Shown piece by piece: positions 36,562-44,240 of a stretch of DNA of 64,000 nt. Position numbers and translations under genes: made by a program. The notes below the pieces were generated by a model. That model did no database searches and had not been told where the DNA came from. It was given only the letters and a program-made list of their open reading frames with translations. The stretch covers positions 558,001 through 622,000 of the forward strand of contig NZ_CP021109.1 in assembly GCF_002119725.1 (NCBI RefSeq), written 5' to 3'. The first letter of the stretch is position 1, and every line of letters starts with the position of its first letter. The stretch comes from Bordetella genomosp. 9 (GTDB lineage: Bacteria; Pseudomonadota; Gammaproteobacteria; Burkholderiales; Burkholderiaceae_B).

Positions 36562-37239
36562 ATGAAAAGTCAAGACGTTTTGCTGCTCCTGAAGTTGGTG
36601 AGCTTGTCCAAAAGCGATCGCACCGGCGACAAATATTTGGACAGCCGCTGGCAAGATTGGGAAACCGAGGAGACTGCGCCGACGTTGGAGGTTGCCGCCA
36701 GCGGGTTGGAGGATCTGGACCACCTGCATCTACGTCCATTGGCGACACATGAGCACTCGAGCGCGGCTCAGTACGGCATACGACCGTTAGCGGAGATGAC
36801 TGGAATCAGCAAGTCCCAGGTGAGCCTCTCGCTCGCTCGTTGCTATAAAAGCGGCTTGGCCAAGCCCGACCGCTTGACTGGTCTGCCCAAAGCCAACACG
36901 ACAGCGTTGGCGGAATTCCTCGTATATGGCTTGAGATACGTGTTTCCGGCTTCCATTGGGCCGTTGACTCGTGGCATTGCCACCGCCTGGGCGGCGCCTG
37001 TGTTGGCCGAGACAGTGTTGTCTGGTGGTGAGATGCCACTAGTCTGGCCGGATCCTCGCGGCAAGACAAAAGGGCAGGCGTTGGAGCCTATATATAAAAC
37101 TGTGCCGTTGGCCGTAAAGAAGGACTCCATGCTTTACAGTCTGTTGGCCCTCACGGATGCGATTCGAATTGGGCAAGCCCGCGAGAGAAGTATCGCAATC
37201 GATGTTCTAAACCGTATGTTGGAGCCACCGCGTGTCTGA
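36562..37239 (+). CDS. Winged helix-turn-helix protein, first gene of a three-gene cassette
   Basis: 225 residues from the ATG at 36562 (MKSQDVLLLLKLVSLSK); the open frame upstream runs through the promoter and is not coding. The N-terminus plus 'YGIRPLAEMTGISKSQVSLSLARCYKSGLAK' (about residues 68-100, split as RPLAEMTGISKSQVS and the recognition-helix tail) forms a winged HTH in which the recognition helix is clear. The C-terminal half is helical ('LVYGLRYVFPAS', 'LTDAIRIGQARERSIAIDVL') and unrecognised. A DNA-binding protein beside an AbiEii-like nucleotidyltransferase suggests an antitoxin/autorepressor. Codon use is distinctly less GC-rich than the flanking core genes. Confidence 0.75.
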   Translation: MKSQDVLLLLKLVSLSKSDRTGDKYLDSRWQDWETEETAPTLEVAASGLEDLDHLHLRPLATHEHSSAAQYGIRPLAEMTGISKSQVSLSLARCYKSGLAKPDRLTGLPKANTTALAEFLVYGLRYVFPASIGPLTRGIATAWAAPVLAETVLSGGEMPLVWPDPRGKTKGQALEPIYKTVPLAVKKDSMLYSLLALTDAIRIGQARERSIAIDVLNRMLEPPRV

Positions 37240-37933
37240 GGCCGAGGTACATAAACGCATGATTCGGCATGTGGCCGGAGCATTGGGACCGGAACTTCTA
37301 GGCAAAGTGGCGTTTGTGGGTGGCTGCACGACCGGCCTGTTGATCACGGACGATTTTTCTCGCGAGCAGGTGCGCCATACCAAGGATGTCGATCTCATTA
37401 TCCATGTCGTAGGCTACGCCGAGTGGGCAGAAGTGCAGAACCAACTGCGCTCTAAAGGTTTCAAGGACATACTATCCGGCGATGCTCCTATTTGCGCATT
37501 GCAACTCGGCGAGCTGCGCGTTGATTTCATGCCAGACGATGCTCGATTGCTCGGATTCTCCAATCGCTGGTATTCGCAAGCGCTGTCGACGGCGGAGCCC
37601 TATGCCATCGGCGACGACATAGTGATCCGGCTCGTAACGCCACCATACTTCGTTGCCACCAAGTTGGAGGCCTACAGCGGTCGCGGCAACAATGACCCAT
37701 TGGGCAGCCAGGACGTTGAGGACATTCTCAATTTGTGCGATGGGCGCGAAGCGTTGGTTAACGAAATGGCGCAAGCGCCAGCGGATTTGAGGAACTACGT
37801 GTCCAGTGCCTTACGCCGCTTGCTGGAGCATCCCAGTATGGATCACGCAATCCAGAGCTGCGCTCGTGGAAACGTCGAACAAGAAAAGTACTTATATGGC
37901 GTGATCGATTCAATTGTGGCACTGGGTGCTTGA
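37232..37933 (+). CDS. Nucleotidyltransferase-fold protein (AbiEii/MNT-like), second gene of the cassette
   Basis: 233 residues, GTG start overlapping the HTH stop by 8 bp. The polymerase-beta nucleotidyltransferase signature is present: 'FVGGCTTG' (Gly30-Gly31), then Asp52-x-Asp54 in 'HTKDVDLII', and a third acidic residue in 'ELRVDFMPDD'. A Lys in 'FVATKLEAYSGRGNNDP' and 'SQDVEDILNLCDGR' match the AbiEii/AbiGii-type C-terminal core. Relatives act as toxins that modify tRNA, or as nucleotidylating antitoxins. This is not a CD-NTase of the CBASS kind, since size and motif spacing differ. Activity is predicted, not shown. Confidence 0.75.
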   Translation: MSEAEVHKRMIRHVAGALGPELLGKVAFVGGCTTGLLITDDFSREQVRHTKDVDLIIHVVGYAEWAEVQNQLRSKGFKDILSGDAPICALQLGELRVDFMPDDARLLGFSNRWYSQALSTAEPYAIGDDIVIRLVTPPYFVATKLEAYSGRGNNDPLGSQDVEDILNLCDGREALVNEMAQAPADLRNYVSSALRRLLEHPSMDHAIQSCARGNVEQEKYLYGVIDSIVALGA

Positions 37934-38643
37934 TGTGGCAGATCCCAAACCTTGGCATAAACGAGTGGCGAACTAGACGAGGACGGGGCCGGCCCGAGAA
38001 TCGAGACGCGGGCGGGGTGTACGTCAGCACAGATAAGGTCGTCGCCATAATTGTTGACGGCACGGTAAGCGGCTCCCACGGGGGTGCCTACGCGAACCAT
38101 TGGGTGGCCAAAGTTATAACGATTGCGCATCAGCTTGACTCACTTGCCCCCAACGACTTTATCGCAGCCATGCGGTTAGCTCATAAAGAGCTTCACAATG
38201 GAGTCTACGTCCTTGAAACAGCCGCATATGCTGTCCTGGCCCTGAATAGGGCCGCTTGTAGTGCGTGGGCCATCAATTGCGGCGACTGCCGTGTCGGACA
38301 AATAACTGCGACGAACGAAGGGCGCTGGCTTACCCCTGTCCATACCGCCGCGAATGCTTTGGGGGAGTGCTTCAGTAGGGAGCATGCCGTCATGGATGCT
38401 CGCCACATTCTAACGCGCCGCCTACGCGCGCAGCGCTTCGATATACCGGAAGTGACATGGCTGGATTGGAACGATGCCGGCCCGTGGGTACTGGCGACCG
38501 ATGGCTATTGGATAGACCATCTCCTACTGAATCGGCAACTTGACGACTTGGAAGACGATGCCAGCGTCCTTTCCCTTGGTTTGCCGTTGACCCACATCAC
38601 TCAACACACTGACTGTTCAAATTTCCTTACTACGTTCGTGTAG
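37933..38643 (+). CDS. PP2C-like protein phosphatase, third gene of the cassette
   Basis: 236 residues from the ATG at 37933, sharing one base with the nucleotidyltransferase stop (TGATG). PP2C metal-site motifs are kept: 'RPENRDAGG' (motif 1 region), 'IIVDGTVSGSHGG' (Asp42-Gly43, with an insert where PP2C has D-G-x-G-G), 'INCGDCRVGQI' (the CGDSR motif), 'WVLATDGYW' (the ATDGxW motif) and 'DDASVLSL' (the terminal D-D/D-N). It should be an active Mn/Mg-dependent Ser/Thr phosphatase. No kinase is encoded nearby. The tight overlap shows it belongs with the HTH and nucleotidyltransferase genes. Confidence 0.75.
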   Translation: MWQIPNLGINEWRTRRGRGRPENRDAGGVYVSTDKVVAIIVDGTVSGSHGGAYANHWVAKVITIAHQLDSLAPNDFIAAMRLAHKELHNGVYVLETAAYAVLALNRAACSAWAINCGDCRVGQITATNEGRWLTPVHTAANALGECFSREHAVMDARHILTRRLRAQRFDIPEVTWLDWNDAGPWVLATDGYWIDHLLLNRQLDDLEDDASVLSLGLPLTHITQHTDCSNFLTTFV

Positions 38644-38797
38644 TAAGCGCGCGTTTGGGCTGCCTTCTTTCTCCGCTCCCGCACCAGATTCTCGACTCCT
38701 GAGATCGAGTGCTTCATTAAATCCGGCGTTCTAGATTCGCTCGTCAAACACGAAAATCAACGTAAGCGGCCGGTAATCACGCCTTGACGACGGTTAA

Positions 38798-40126
38798 TCA
38801 GGTAGCCGGTGTCCACCGATGCGGCAGCAGTTCGGCGATCCGATGGTTCTTGTGCGTCGGCAGCCGCGTGAGCACGTCTTTTAAGTAGGCATACGGGTCG
38901 TGGCCGTTCAGGCGTGCCGACTGAATCAGGCTCATGATGGCCGGCTGCACGCTGCCCACCGCGCAGCGACCCAGCGAACAACCAGTTTGCACGCCCGACC
39001 GCCCAGGGACGGATCTGGTTCTCGACCCAATTGTTGTCGATCGGGGCGTGCCCGTCGTTTTCGCATGCAGGTCATGGAACTTGCGCCGGGCGTGTGCCAT
39101 ACAGCCCAGTTCCGTGATGCCGGCCGCGAACCCGGCCTTGTAGCCCACATAATCGTCAGTCACCAGCTTGCCGCGCCAGTCGTCGAGGAACGTGCGGCAG
39201 TGCCCACCGGCGCGGCTGGGCGTGAAGTCATAGACCACTGCGCGCAGGCTGTCATAAGAGGTCGGCGTGTACGCCCACAGATAAGCCTTATGCGCCTTAC
39301 CCGCCCCGGGTTTGAGCATCTGTACCGGCGTCTCGTCCGCATGCAACACGGCTTTGTCCAGGACTTCGGCCTTCAGCGCATCGACCAAGGGCTGCAACCG
39401 CAGCCCGCACACACCAACCCATTCGCCCAGCGTCGAGCGCGGCAGCGCCAGGCCGGCGCGTGCAAAGATGCTTTCCTAGCGATACAGCGGCAGGTGATCG
39501 GCGAACTTCGCCACCAGCACTTGCGCGAGCAGCCCCGCCGTCGCAATGCCTTTGTCAATGACCTGAGCCGGCACGGGCGCCTGGATGAGCGTCTCGCACT
39601 TGTCGCAGACCCATTTGCCGCGGATATGCCGCTGGACCGTAAAGGCGCCGGGCAGGTAATCCAGTTTCTCGCTGACGTCCTCACCGATGCGCTTCAGGCC
39701 GCAGCCGCAGGCGCAAGTCGTGGATGCCGGTTCGTGATGGATGTCGGTGCGCGGCAGTTCGGCTGGCAGCTTCATGCGTCGCGGCACCTGCGGCTGCGCA
39801 GGCTTGGGCCCGATCGTCTCGCGCAGCGCGTTCACTTCGTCTTCGATGGCCGCCATGTCGGCATCCATCGTCTCTTCCAACAGGCTTGCCTGCGCCGGGT
39901 TCAGTTGCTCGCTGCGCTTGCCGTAGCGTCACCGCTTGTACAGCGCCAGTTCCTGCGTGAGGTGATCGATGTGCGTCTGTTTGAAGAGCAGCACGCGGTC
40001 GCGCTCGGCGATCACCGCGTCGTGCGCCGCGATCTGGGCGTCACGCGTGGCCACCTCGCCCATCAGGCGTTCGGCCAATGCGCGCAGTTGCTGCGCGTCC
40101 AGGTGGTCCAAAGATGCGGTACTCAT
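38798..40126 (-). pseudogene. tnpC: IS66 transposase TnpC, multiply inactivated
   Basis: Starts 'MSTASLDHLDAQQLRALAERL'-like at 40126 (start MSTASLDHL). An in-frame TGA at 39929-39931 replaces the Trp in K-R-W-R-Y-G-K, and a TAG at 39476-39478 follows L-P-L-Y-R. The DDE domain start is kept ('VLHADETPVQMLKPG', 'LVTDDYVGYKAGF'). About 150 residues are missing between 'FHDLHAK' and 'PIDNNWVENQIRPWA', which is also in a shifted frame; a second shift restores 'IMSLIQSARLNGHDPYAYL'. It cannot make an active transposase. Confidence 0.9.
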
Positions 40127-40188
40127 GGCCGCCAGTATGCCGCAGCGCTCGCGGTGGCGGTATTGGCGTCTTGCCGGATTGCCGGACG

Positions 40189-40524
40189 CTACAGCACCGA
40201 GATCGCACCTGCGGCGCCGACGTGCTGCCAAGGTAGGCCCAGCACCAGCGCCTGCCATTGTTCGGTGTCCAGCGCCATATGCGGACCGCGGGTCGCCTCG
40301 GCCCACGTGAACTTGCCGCCATTGAGCCGGCGCGCGGCCAGCCACACGCCGATCCCGTCGTGCACCAGCACCTTCATGCGGTTGGCGCGCCGGTTCGCGA
40401 AACAATAGGCGTGGTGCGGGGGTGCAATACCGAACACCGCCACCACCCGCGCCAGCGCCGTCTCGGTGCCAGCGCGCATGTCCAGTGGCTCGGTCGCCAG
40501 CCAGATCGCATCGACCCGGATCAC
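40189..40524 (-). CDS. tnpB: IS66 accessory protein TnpB
   Basis: 111 residues from a GTG at 40524 that overlaps the tnpA stop (GTGA). Family motifs: 'IWLATEPLDMRAGTETALARVV', split as LATEPLDMRAG and TALARVV, then 'HHAYCFANRRANRMKVLVHDGIGVWLAARRLNGGKF' (split at FANRRANRMKVLVHDG and GVWLAARRLN). The frame is intact although its partners are broken. Confidence 0.9.
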   Translation of the reverse strand: MIRVDAIWLATEPLDMRAGTETALARVVAVFGIAPPHHAYCFANRRANRMKVLVHDGIGVWLAARRLNGGKFTWAEATRGPHMALDTEQWQALVLGLPWQHVGAAGAISVL

Positions 40525-40857
40525 CGTAGCCACTCCCGCAGCCACGCCACGCAGGCGCCGGCCTCGCTGACTGGCCATTGCACCGTCGCTTGTACCGGGC
40601 CGCGCGACAGCCGGATTTCAATATGCCGGCCCGGTGCCGGCAACGCCGGCGCGACCACAGGCACAAACGCGGCCGTGCCCGCGGGCGCACGGCTGGCGAG
40701 TCGGATCCATTTATGCACCAGATTCGCGTTCACGCCGTGCGACAGCGCGACGCTGGCAATCGATGCCCCAGGATGATTGCACTGCGCCACGATGCGCCTT
40801 CAACGTCTTCGGGTAAGACCGGCGCTTACGCAGCGGCGCTAATTCTGTCTTCGCCAT
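40521..40857 (-). pseudogene. tnpA: IS66 TnpA, frameshifted
   Basis: The N-terminus 'MAKTELAPLRKRRSYPKTLKA' at 40857 (read as MAKTELAPL...RRSYPKTLK) goes out of frame near 40796. The HTH part 'QCNHPGASIASVALSHGVNANLVHKWIR' (split: NHPGASIASVALSHGVNANL) continues in another frame to the stop at 40521. The expected junction K-A-R-I-V-A-Q-C implies loss of two bases. Confidence 0.85.
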
Positions 40858-40931
40858 GGTGCCCACCAAAAAATGGTGGAGACTAAATGAGGACAACGCC
40901 GTGGCTCAAGATGGGATCACCGGGCCCTTAA

Positions 40932-41027
40932 GCTGCTGCTCGGGCATACGAAGCTAGAAGCACAGTTCGCTACCTTGGCATCGACGTCGACGACACTCTT
41001 GAGATGGCTGAACAAAGAGAGGTTTGA
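40932..41027 (+). pseudogene. C-terminal relic of a tyrosine recombinase (phage-type integrase)
   Basis: Starting at the IS66 end, the plus strand reads L-L-L-G-H-T-K-L-E, then after one missing base S/T-V-R-Y-L-G-I-D-V-D-D-T-L-E-M-A-E-Q-R-E-V and a stop at 41025-41027. This is the catalytic His...Tyr nucleophile end of integrases with 'LLGHTKLESTVRYLG'. The 5' part of the gene is not found on the other side of IS66, so it was lost. It marks a former integrative element here. Confidence 0.8.
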
Positions 41028-41162
41028 TGCATCCCGGCCGGCGAGCGGTCGCTTGCCGGCCGAAGCTGCTACTCGACCACGGAAGGTGGATCTACGAAAA
41101 TCCCGCCTGGCCGGCCCGTAGGCCGGGGCCCACTGGACCTTGTCGACGAAAGGGCGAACTCA

Positions 41163-41693
41163 ATGAGTATCGGCAACCCCAACTCCCCCGCTTATCCGCT
41201 CTTCAAGAGAGCCGTCCGTAGTGCCACGGAAAATGATTTGTCTATCCTGACTACCATCAGGAATGACGCGACGGCCTACAAGTTGAGTCGGAAAGATTTG
41301 GCCTGGGGCGGGAACGAGTGGACGCTAGAGGCGGCACGGCAGGCATTGGAGCAAGGTGGCTTACACGTCATCGAACAGAACGGAATGCCAGCCGGTATGC
41401 TGTCGTTGTCGTGGCAAGACGATGAGCACTGGGGACCGCAAGCTCCAAACGCCGGATATGTCCATGGGCTTTCCATAAGAGACGGCTTTCGTGGTCTTGG
41501 GCTTGGCGTATACGCCATCAACTGGTGTGCCGATGTCGTGCGCGCCAATGATCGTCAACGTCTAAGGCTCGATTGCGAAGTGACAAATACCAGTCTATGC
41601 AACTACTACGAGTCGCTTGGTTTTGCACGTGTGGGCACAAAACCTTTTCCCAGCGGCTATGTTGCATCACTCTATGAGTTGACCATCTACTAG
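41163..41693 (+). CDS. GNAT-family N-acetyltransferase
   Basis: 176 residues. After 'SATENDLSILTTIRNDATAY' (the N-terminal strand-helix of GNAT, read as RSATENDLSILTTIRNDAT) come 'GMLSLSWQDDEHWG', 'YVHGLSIRDGFRGLGLGVYAINW' (acetyl-CoA loop R-G-L-G-L-G; split) and 'LRLDCEVTNTSLCNYYESLGFARVG' (split), the usual end motif N-x-x-L-x-x-Y-Y-x-x-x-G-F. Substrate unknown. It lies directly beyond the integrase relic and has the lower-GC composition of the island. The 248 bp after it hold no credible gene. Confidence 0.85.
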   Translation: MSIGNPNSPAYPLFKRAVRSATENDLSILTTIRNDATAYKLSRKDLAWGGNEWTLEAARQALEQGGLHVIEQNGMPAGMLSLSWQDDEHWGPQAPNAGYVHGLSIRDGFRGLGLGVYAINWCADVVRANDRQRLRLDCEVTNTSLCNYYESLGFARVGTKPFPSGYVASLYELTIY

Positions 41694-41941
41694 GCTGATG
41701 AATCTGGGTGCCATCACGAGCGTTTCAGAAAGTGCGACGCAGATCGCCGTCCGTTGCGGGGCGTCCTCGGGCTTTCGACAATGACGGCTCGTGGCCACAA
41801 GCGCCCACCCACGACTGACAGTTTGCGGCGGCTCAGATCAATGTCGGCTCAAGCGATTGATCGAGCTGCCAGCAATGGACCCTGGATCGCACCCTGTGTA
41901 GGCGGTCGACAAGGTTCAGGCGGGGTCCATCGCAGTCCTTG

Positions 41942-43123
41942 CTAGCGGAATTGGCTAAAGGTCTTCAAAAGCTTCATGGTCGACTCGTAGTCGAGCTTGT
42001 CGCCCTCGTACTCGCATCGATACAGCCCCTGAAGGTTCGAGGGCAAGTTCACCCCCTTCTCGACCAGGAGGACCATCCTCTTGCCGTATAGCGCCATTGC
42101 GGCGCCAATCTCGATAAGCACGTTGTCGTTCAGCTTCGCATGCTGGTTGCCATCTTTGTCGAGATAGTGCCCCTCAGCGCCGACATGAAGCACCCCTGCG
42201 CCACACGAACGCATGTCCTCGAACACCTTCTCCGGCACCGCTATTGCGGTTGATTCGCGCTCAATCGAGACGATGGGTTCGAAATTACCGAAGAGGAGAA
42301 GTTCTTTGATCTGGCCAACGATCGCGCGCTGTTTGCCGTGCGTAATGAAAACGCGGTTTGCCTTCGAGTCCATCTCCCTAATAGGGGCAGCAGATGCAAT
42401 AACGGTAGTGACAGGCTGTGCAACTCGTTCAGCGATGGAGCGCAGGCCCTCATCGAGGTTGGCGGGATCTGCTACGTCGTTGTCTTGAACGTCGGCAGTC
42501 GCCGCTGCGACGGGAACACTAGGGGAATCCAAGCTAACAAAGGGGCCGGTGGGAGTTGATTTGATGATCCCAGCGTATGCGCCATTCGCCTTGATGATCT
42601 CCAGCGCATTAGCCGTGCGGTCAGCCGGTAACCCTAGCGACTTCAACACATTTCCCGCTATGACATCGTTCGGAAGCTTCGCGCGCCGATATTTTTCAAA
42701 GAACTCGCGAAGTAGGCGAGGCTGCAATATGGCTTCGCGGCGCGCGACGATGTCCTCGCCCTCGGCCTCTGGCGCGACAAGCCGACGTCCGAGCGCGGTT
42801 AGTTTGATTACATTAGCGTTAATTCCGCCTTCAGAAAGGCCGTATGCGATGGACGCGCCAGTCAACGTTTGCCACGCACTACTCGTCGGGCTGATTCCGA
42901 GGGCGAGCGCTACGTCAGGCGGCGGCGCAGAGTCTCCTGCGAAGTTGTCTACCAATGCAGAAGCAATTTTTTGTGCATGCTGCAATGTGGCCAGCGGAAA
43001 TTCCGACTGCTTGAAGTAGACTCGTTCGGACTTCTTCGGTGCAGTCGTCTTAGATCCGACCTTCTTGGCCGAGCCAGCGACAGTTTTCTTCGCCCCGCCT
43101 ATCTTCTTACGCATTGCAGCCAT
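41942..43123 (-). CDS. TIR-like nucleotide-binding effector protein (PF10137-type)
   Basis: 393 residues from the ATG at 43123, which has a good Shine-Dalgarno (AAGGGGG); a GTG two codons earlier is also possible. Lys-rich tail (residues 5-32), then a helical, probably winged-HTH-like middle ('SAWQTLTGASIAYGLSEGG'), an Ala/Val linker, and a TIR-like domain from about 255: 'NRVFITHGKQRAIVGQIKELL', read as NRVFITHGK and QIKELL, 'AGVLHVGAEGHYL', then 'NDNVLIEIGAAMALYG' with the presumptive catalytic Glu338, and 'VEKGVNLPSNLQGLYR'. This class includes the TIR domains of Cap12/Pycsar-type NADase effectors. No cyclase partner is adjacent, so it may work alone. Confidence 0.78.
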   Translation of the reverse strand: MAAMRKKIGGAKKTVAGSAKKVGSKTTAPKKSERVYFKQSEFPLATLQHAQKIASALVDNFAGDSAPPPDVALALGISPTSSAWQTLTGASIAYGLSEGGINANVIKLTALGRRLVAPEAEGEDIVARREAILQPRLLREFFEKYRRAKLPNDVIAGNVLKSLGLPADRTANALEIIKANGAYAGIIKSTPTGPFVSLDSPSVPVAAATADVQDNDVADPANLDEGLRSIAERVAQPVTTVIASAAPIREMDSKANRVFITHGKQRAIVGQIKELLLFGNFEPIVSIERESTAIAVPEKVFEDMRSCGAGVLHVGAEGHYLDKDGNQHAKLNDNVLIEIGAAMALYGKRMVLLVEKGVNLPSNLQGLYRCEYEGDKLDYESTMKLLKTFSQFR

Positions 43124-43385
43124 TCCCACCCCCTTGATTGACCATTAATGATTGTAACGAATGACCCGCTGCGAGTTTCCGCTGCGGCTCGGAAGCAGGC
43201 ATCAGTGATAGTTCGCTTCCGGCCAGGAACGGACATAAGCCAATAGCGAAACGGCGCTGCGCGAAAACGTTCTCAGGCAAGGGTAGCCACAGCCGCGTCA
43301 GGGTTTACCGGCCGACAGATCGATTACTACGACGTCACACGGGGCCAATATGGGTCGCAGGCGTTCGAGTCTTCTATGCCTACGC

Positions 43386-43943
43386 TTAAGGAATGAGCTG
43401 GCCGGTCTCGCGGGAAGGCAAGCCGAGACGGCGTCGCACGATCGAGTCGTTGCCTTGGTATCCCTTGGCTTGCTCCATTGCTGTGATCTCTTCTGCGGAA
43501 TAAATCCGGATCGCACTGCCGGTGGAACTCGATGTGGCAGGCGGGACTTGAGACATCGTGATATGCGGCTGTACGACAACGCCCGCGGCCGGATTGTGGT
43601 ACTCGACCGGCCCCAATGTCAGATCGGGCGCGCGCTGAACCTCGCGGTTCGAAGGTGCGAGCGGTGTCATCGGGCTGGTCGGCGTCGGCCGCGTTGGGGT
43701 CGCGAGCCCTGACGGTGTCTTTGCATCCCGACTCGGGGATGAAACTGATTTCTCTCCGCCCGAGAAAATTACAAATCCACCGATCACTAGTGCGCCAAGA
43801 CCCAGTTGTCCGAATAGCCCCATGCCCGCATATCCAACATCCGTTCCTCCACACCCCGGACACTTGAGCGACAAGTTCTTTCCCTTCGGATACCACGTGT
43901 ACTTGCAGTTTCGACACTTGTTCTGGGATCGCTTGGTCGCCAT
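43386..43943 (-). CDS. Zinc-ribbon single-pass membrane protein, unknown function
   Basis: 185 residues. Four cysteines in two pairs ('KCRNCKYTW', 'LKCPGCGG') form a zinc ribbon at residues 10-31. One membrane segment follows ('LGALVIGGFVIFSGG', about 47-62), then a Ser/Thr/Pro-rich linker. The C-terminal 'RIYSAEEITAMEQAKGYQGNDSIVRRRLGLP' (split as SAEEITAMEQAKGYQGN and VRRRLGLP) looks like a short folded motif. I do not recognise the family. It lies between the TIR-like gene and the nuclease-like gene on the same strand, but with gaps of about 250-300 bp. Confidence 0.7.
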   Translation of the reverse strand: MATKRSQNKCRNCKYTWYPKGKNLSLKCPGCGGTDVGYAGMGLFGQLGLGALVIGGFVIFSGGEKSVSSPSRDAKTPSGLATPTRPTPTSPMTPLAPSNREVQRAPDLTLGPVEYHNPAAGVVVQPHITMSQVPPATSSSTGSAIRIYSAEEITAMEQAKGYQGNDSIVRRRLGLPSRETGQLIP

Positions 43944-44240
43944 TTTTTTGTTCCGCAGACATATTTAGTAACTTTGTATACGTTACTGCATCTTTGGGCG
44001 CGCAGCAACTAGCGAGGGGCGCGGCCAATCAGCCAATGGTCAGCGCCCATTCAAACTTCTGCTTCGGAGTGCGGAATCGATGGACGGCTTCGGGTCGCGT
44101 GCTGTCGGCCCTGCCGTGTCGCCGCGACTCACGCGCTATGCAAAAATGGATTGGAGGGCATGCGGCTAGTACCTGCTGGCCGACGACGCGCTTGGACCGC
44201 CGTTCAAACGTCCGCCTTTCTCAACGTAGTGGCCCAGCAC

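Larger units (their letters stand above)
38762..40931 (-). mobile_element. Decayed IS66-family insertion sequence
   Basis: Right inverted repeat GTAAGCGGCCGGTAATCA (38762-38779); the other end, read on the minus strand, is TTAAGGGCCCGGTGATCCC (40931-40913), matching at 13 of 17 aligned positions. It contains tnpA (frameshifted), tnpB (intact) and tnpC (two nonsense codons, a deletion and frameshifts) in the normal IS66 order on the minus strand. Past its left end the sequence continues directly into a tyrosine-recombinase C-terminus, so the element inserted in that gene. Confidence 0.88.

Noticed and set aside
37232..37933. Nucleotidyltransferase as a CBASS or Pycsar cyclase partner for the TIR-like protein
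   Set aside because: Motif spacing and length fit AbiEii/MNT-like proteins, it is translationally coupled to other genes, and it is 4 kb and an insertion sequence away from the TIR-like gene on the other strand.
41754..41945. 63-codon frame after the island GNAT gene
   Set aside because: No family features, no ribosome-binding site, and Arg/Pro-rich content typical of chance frames.
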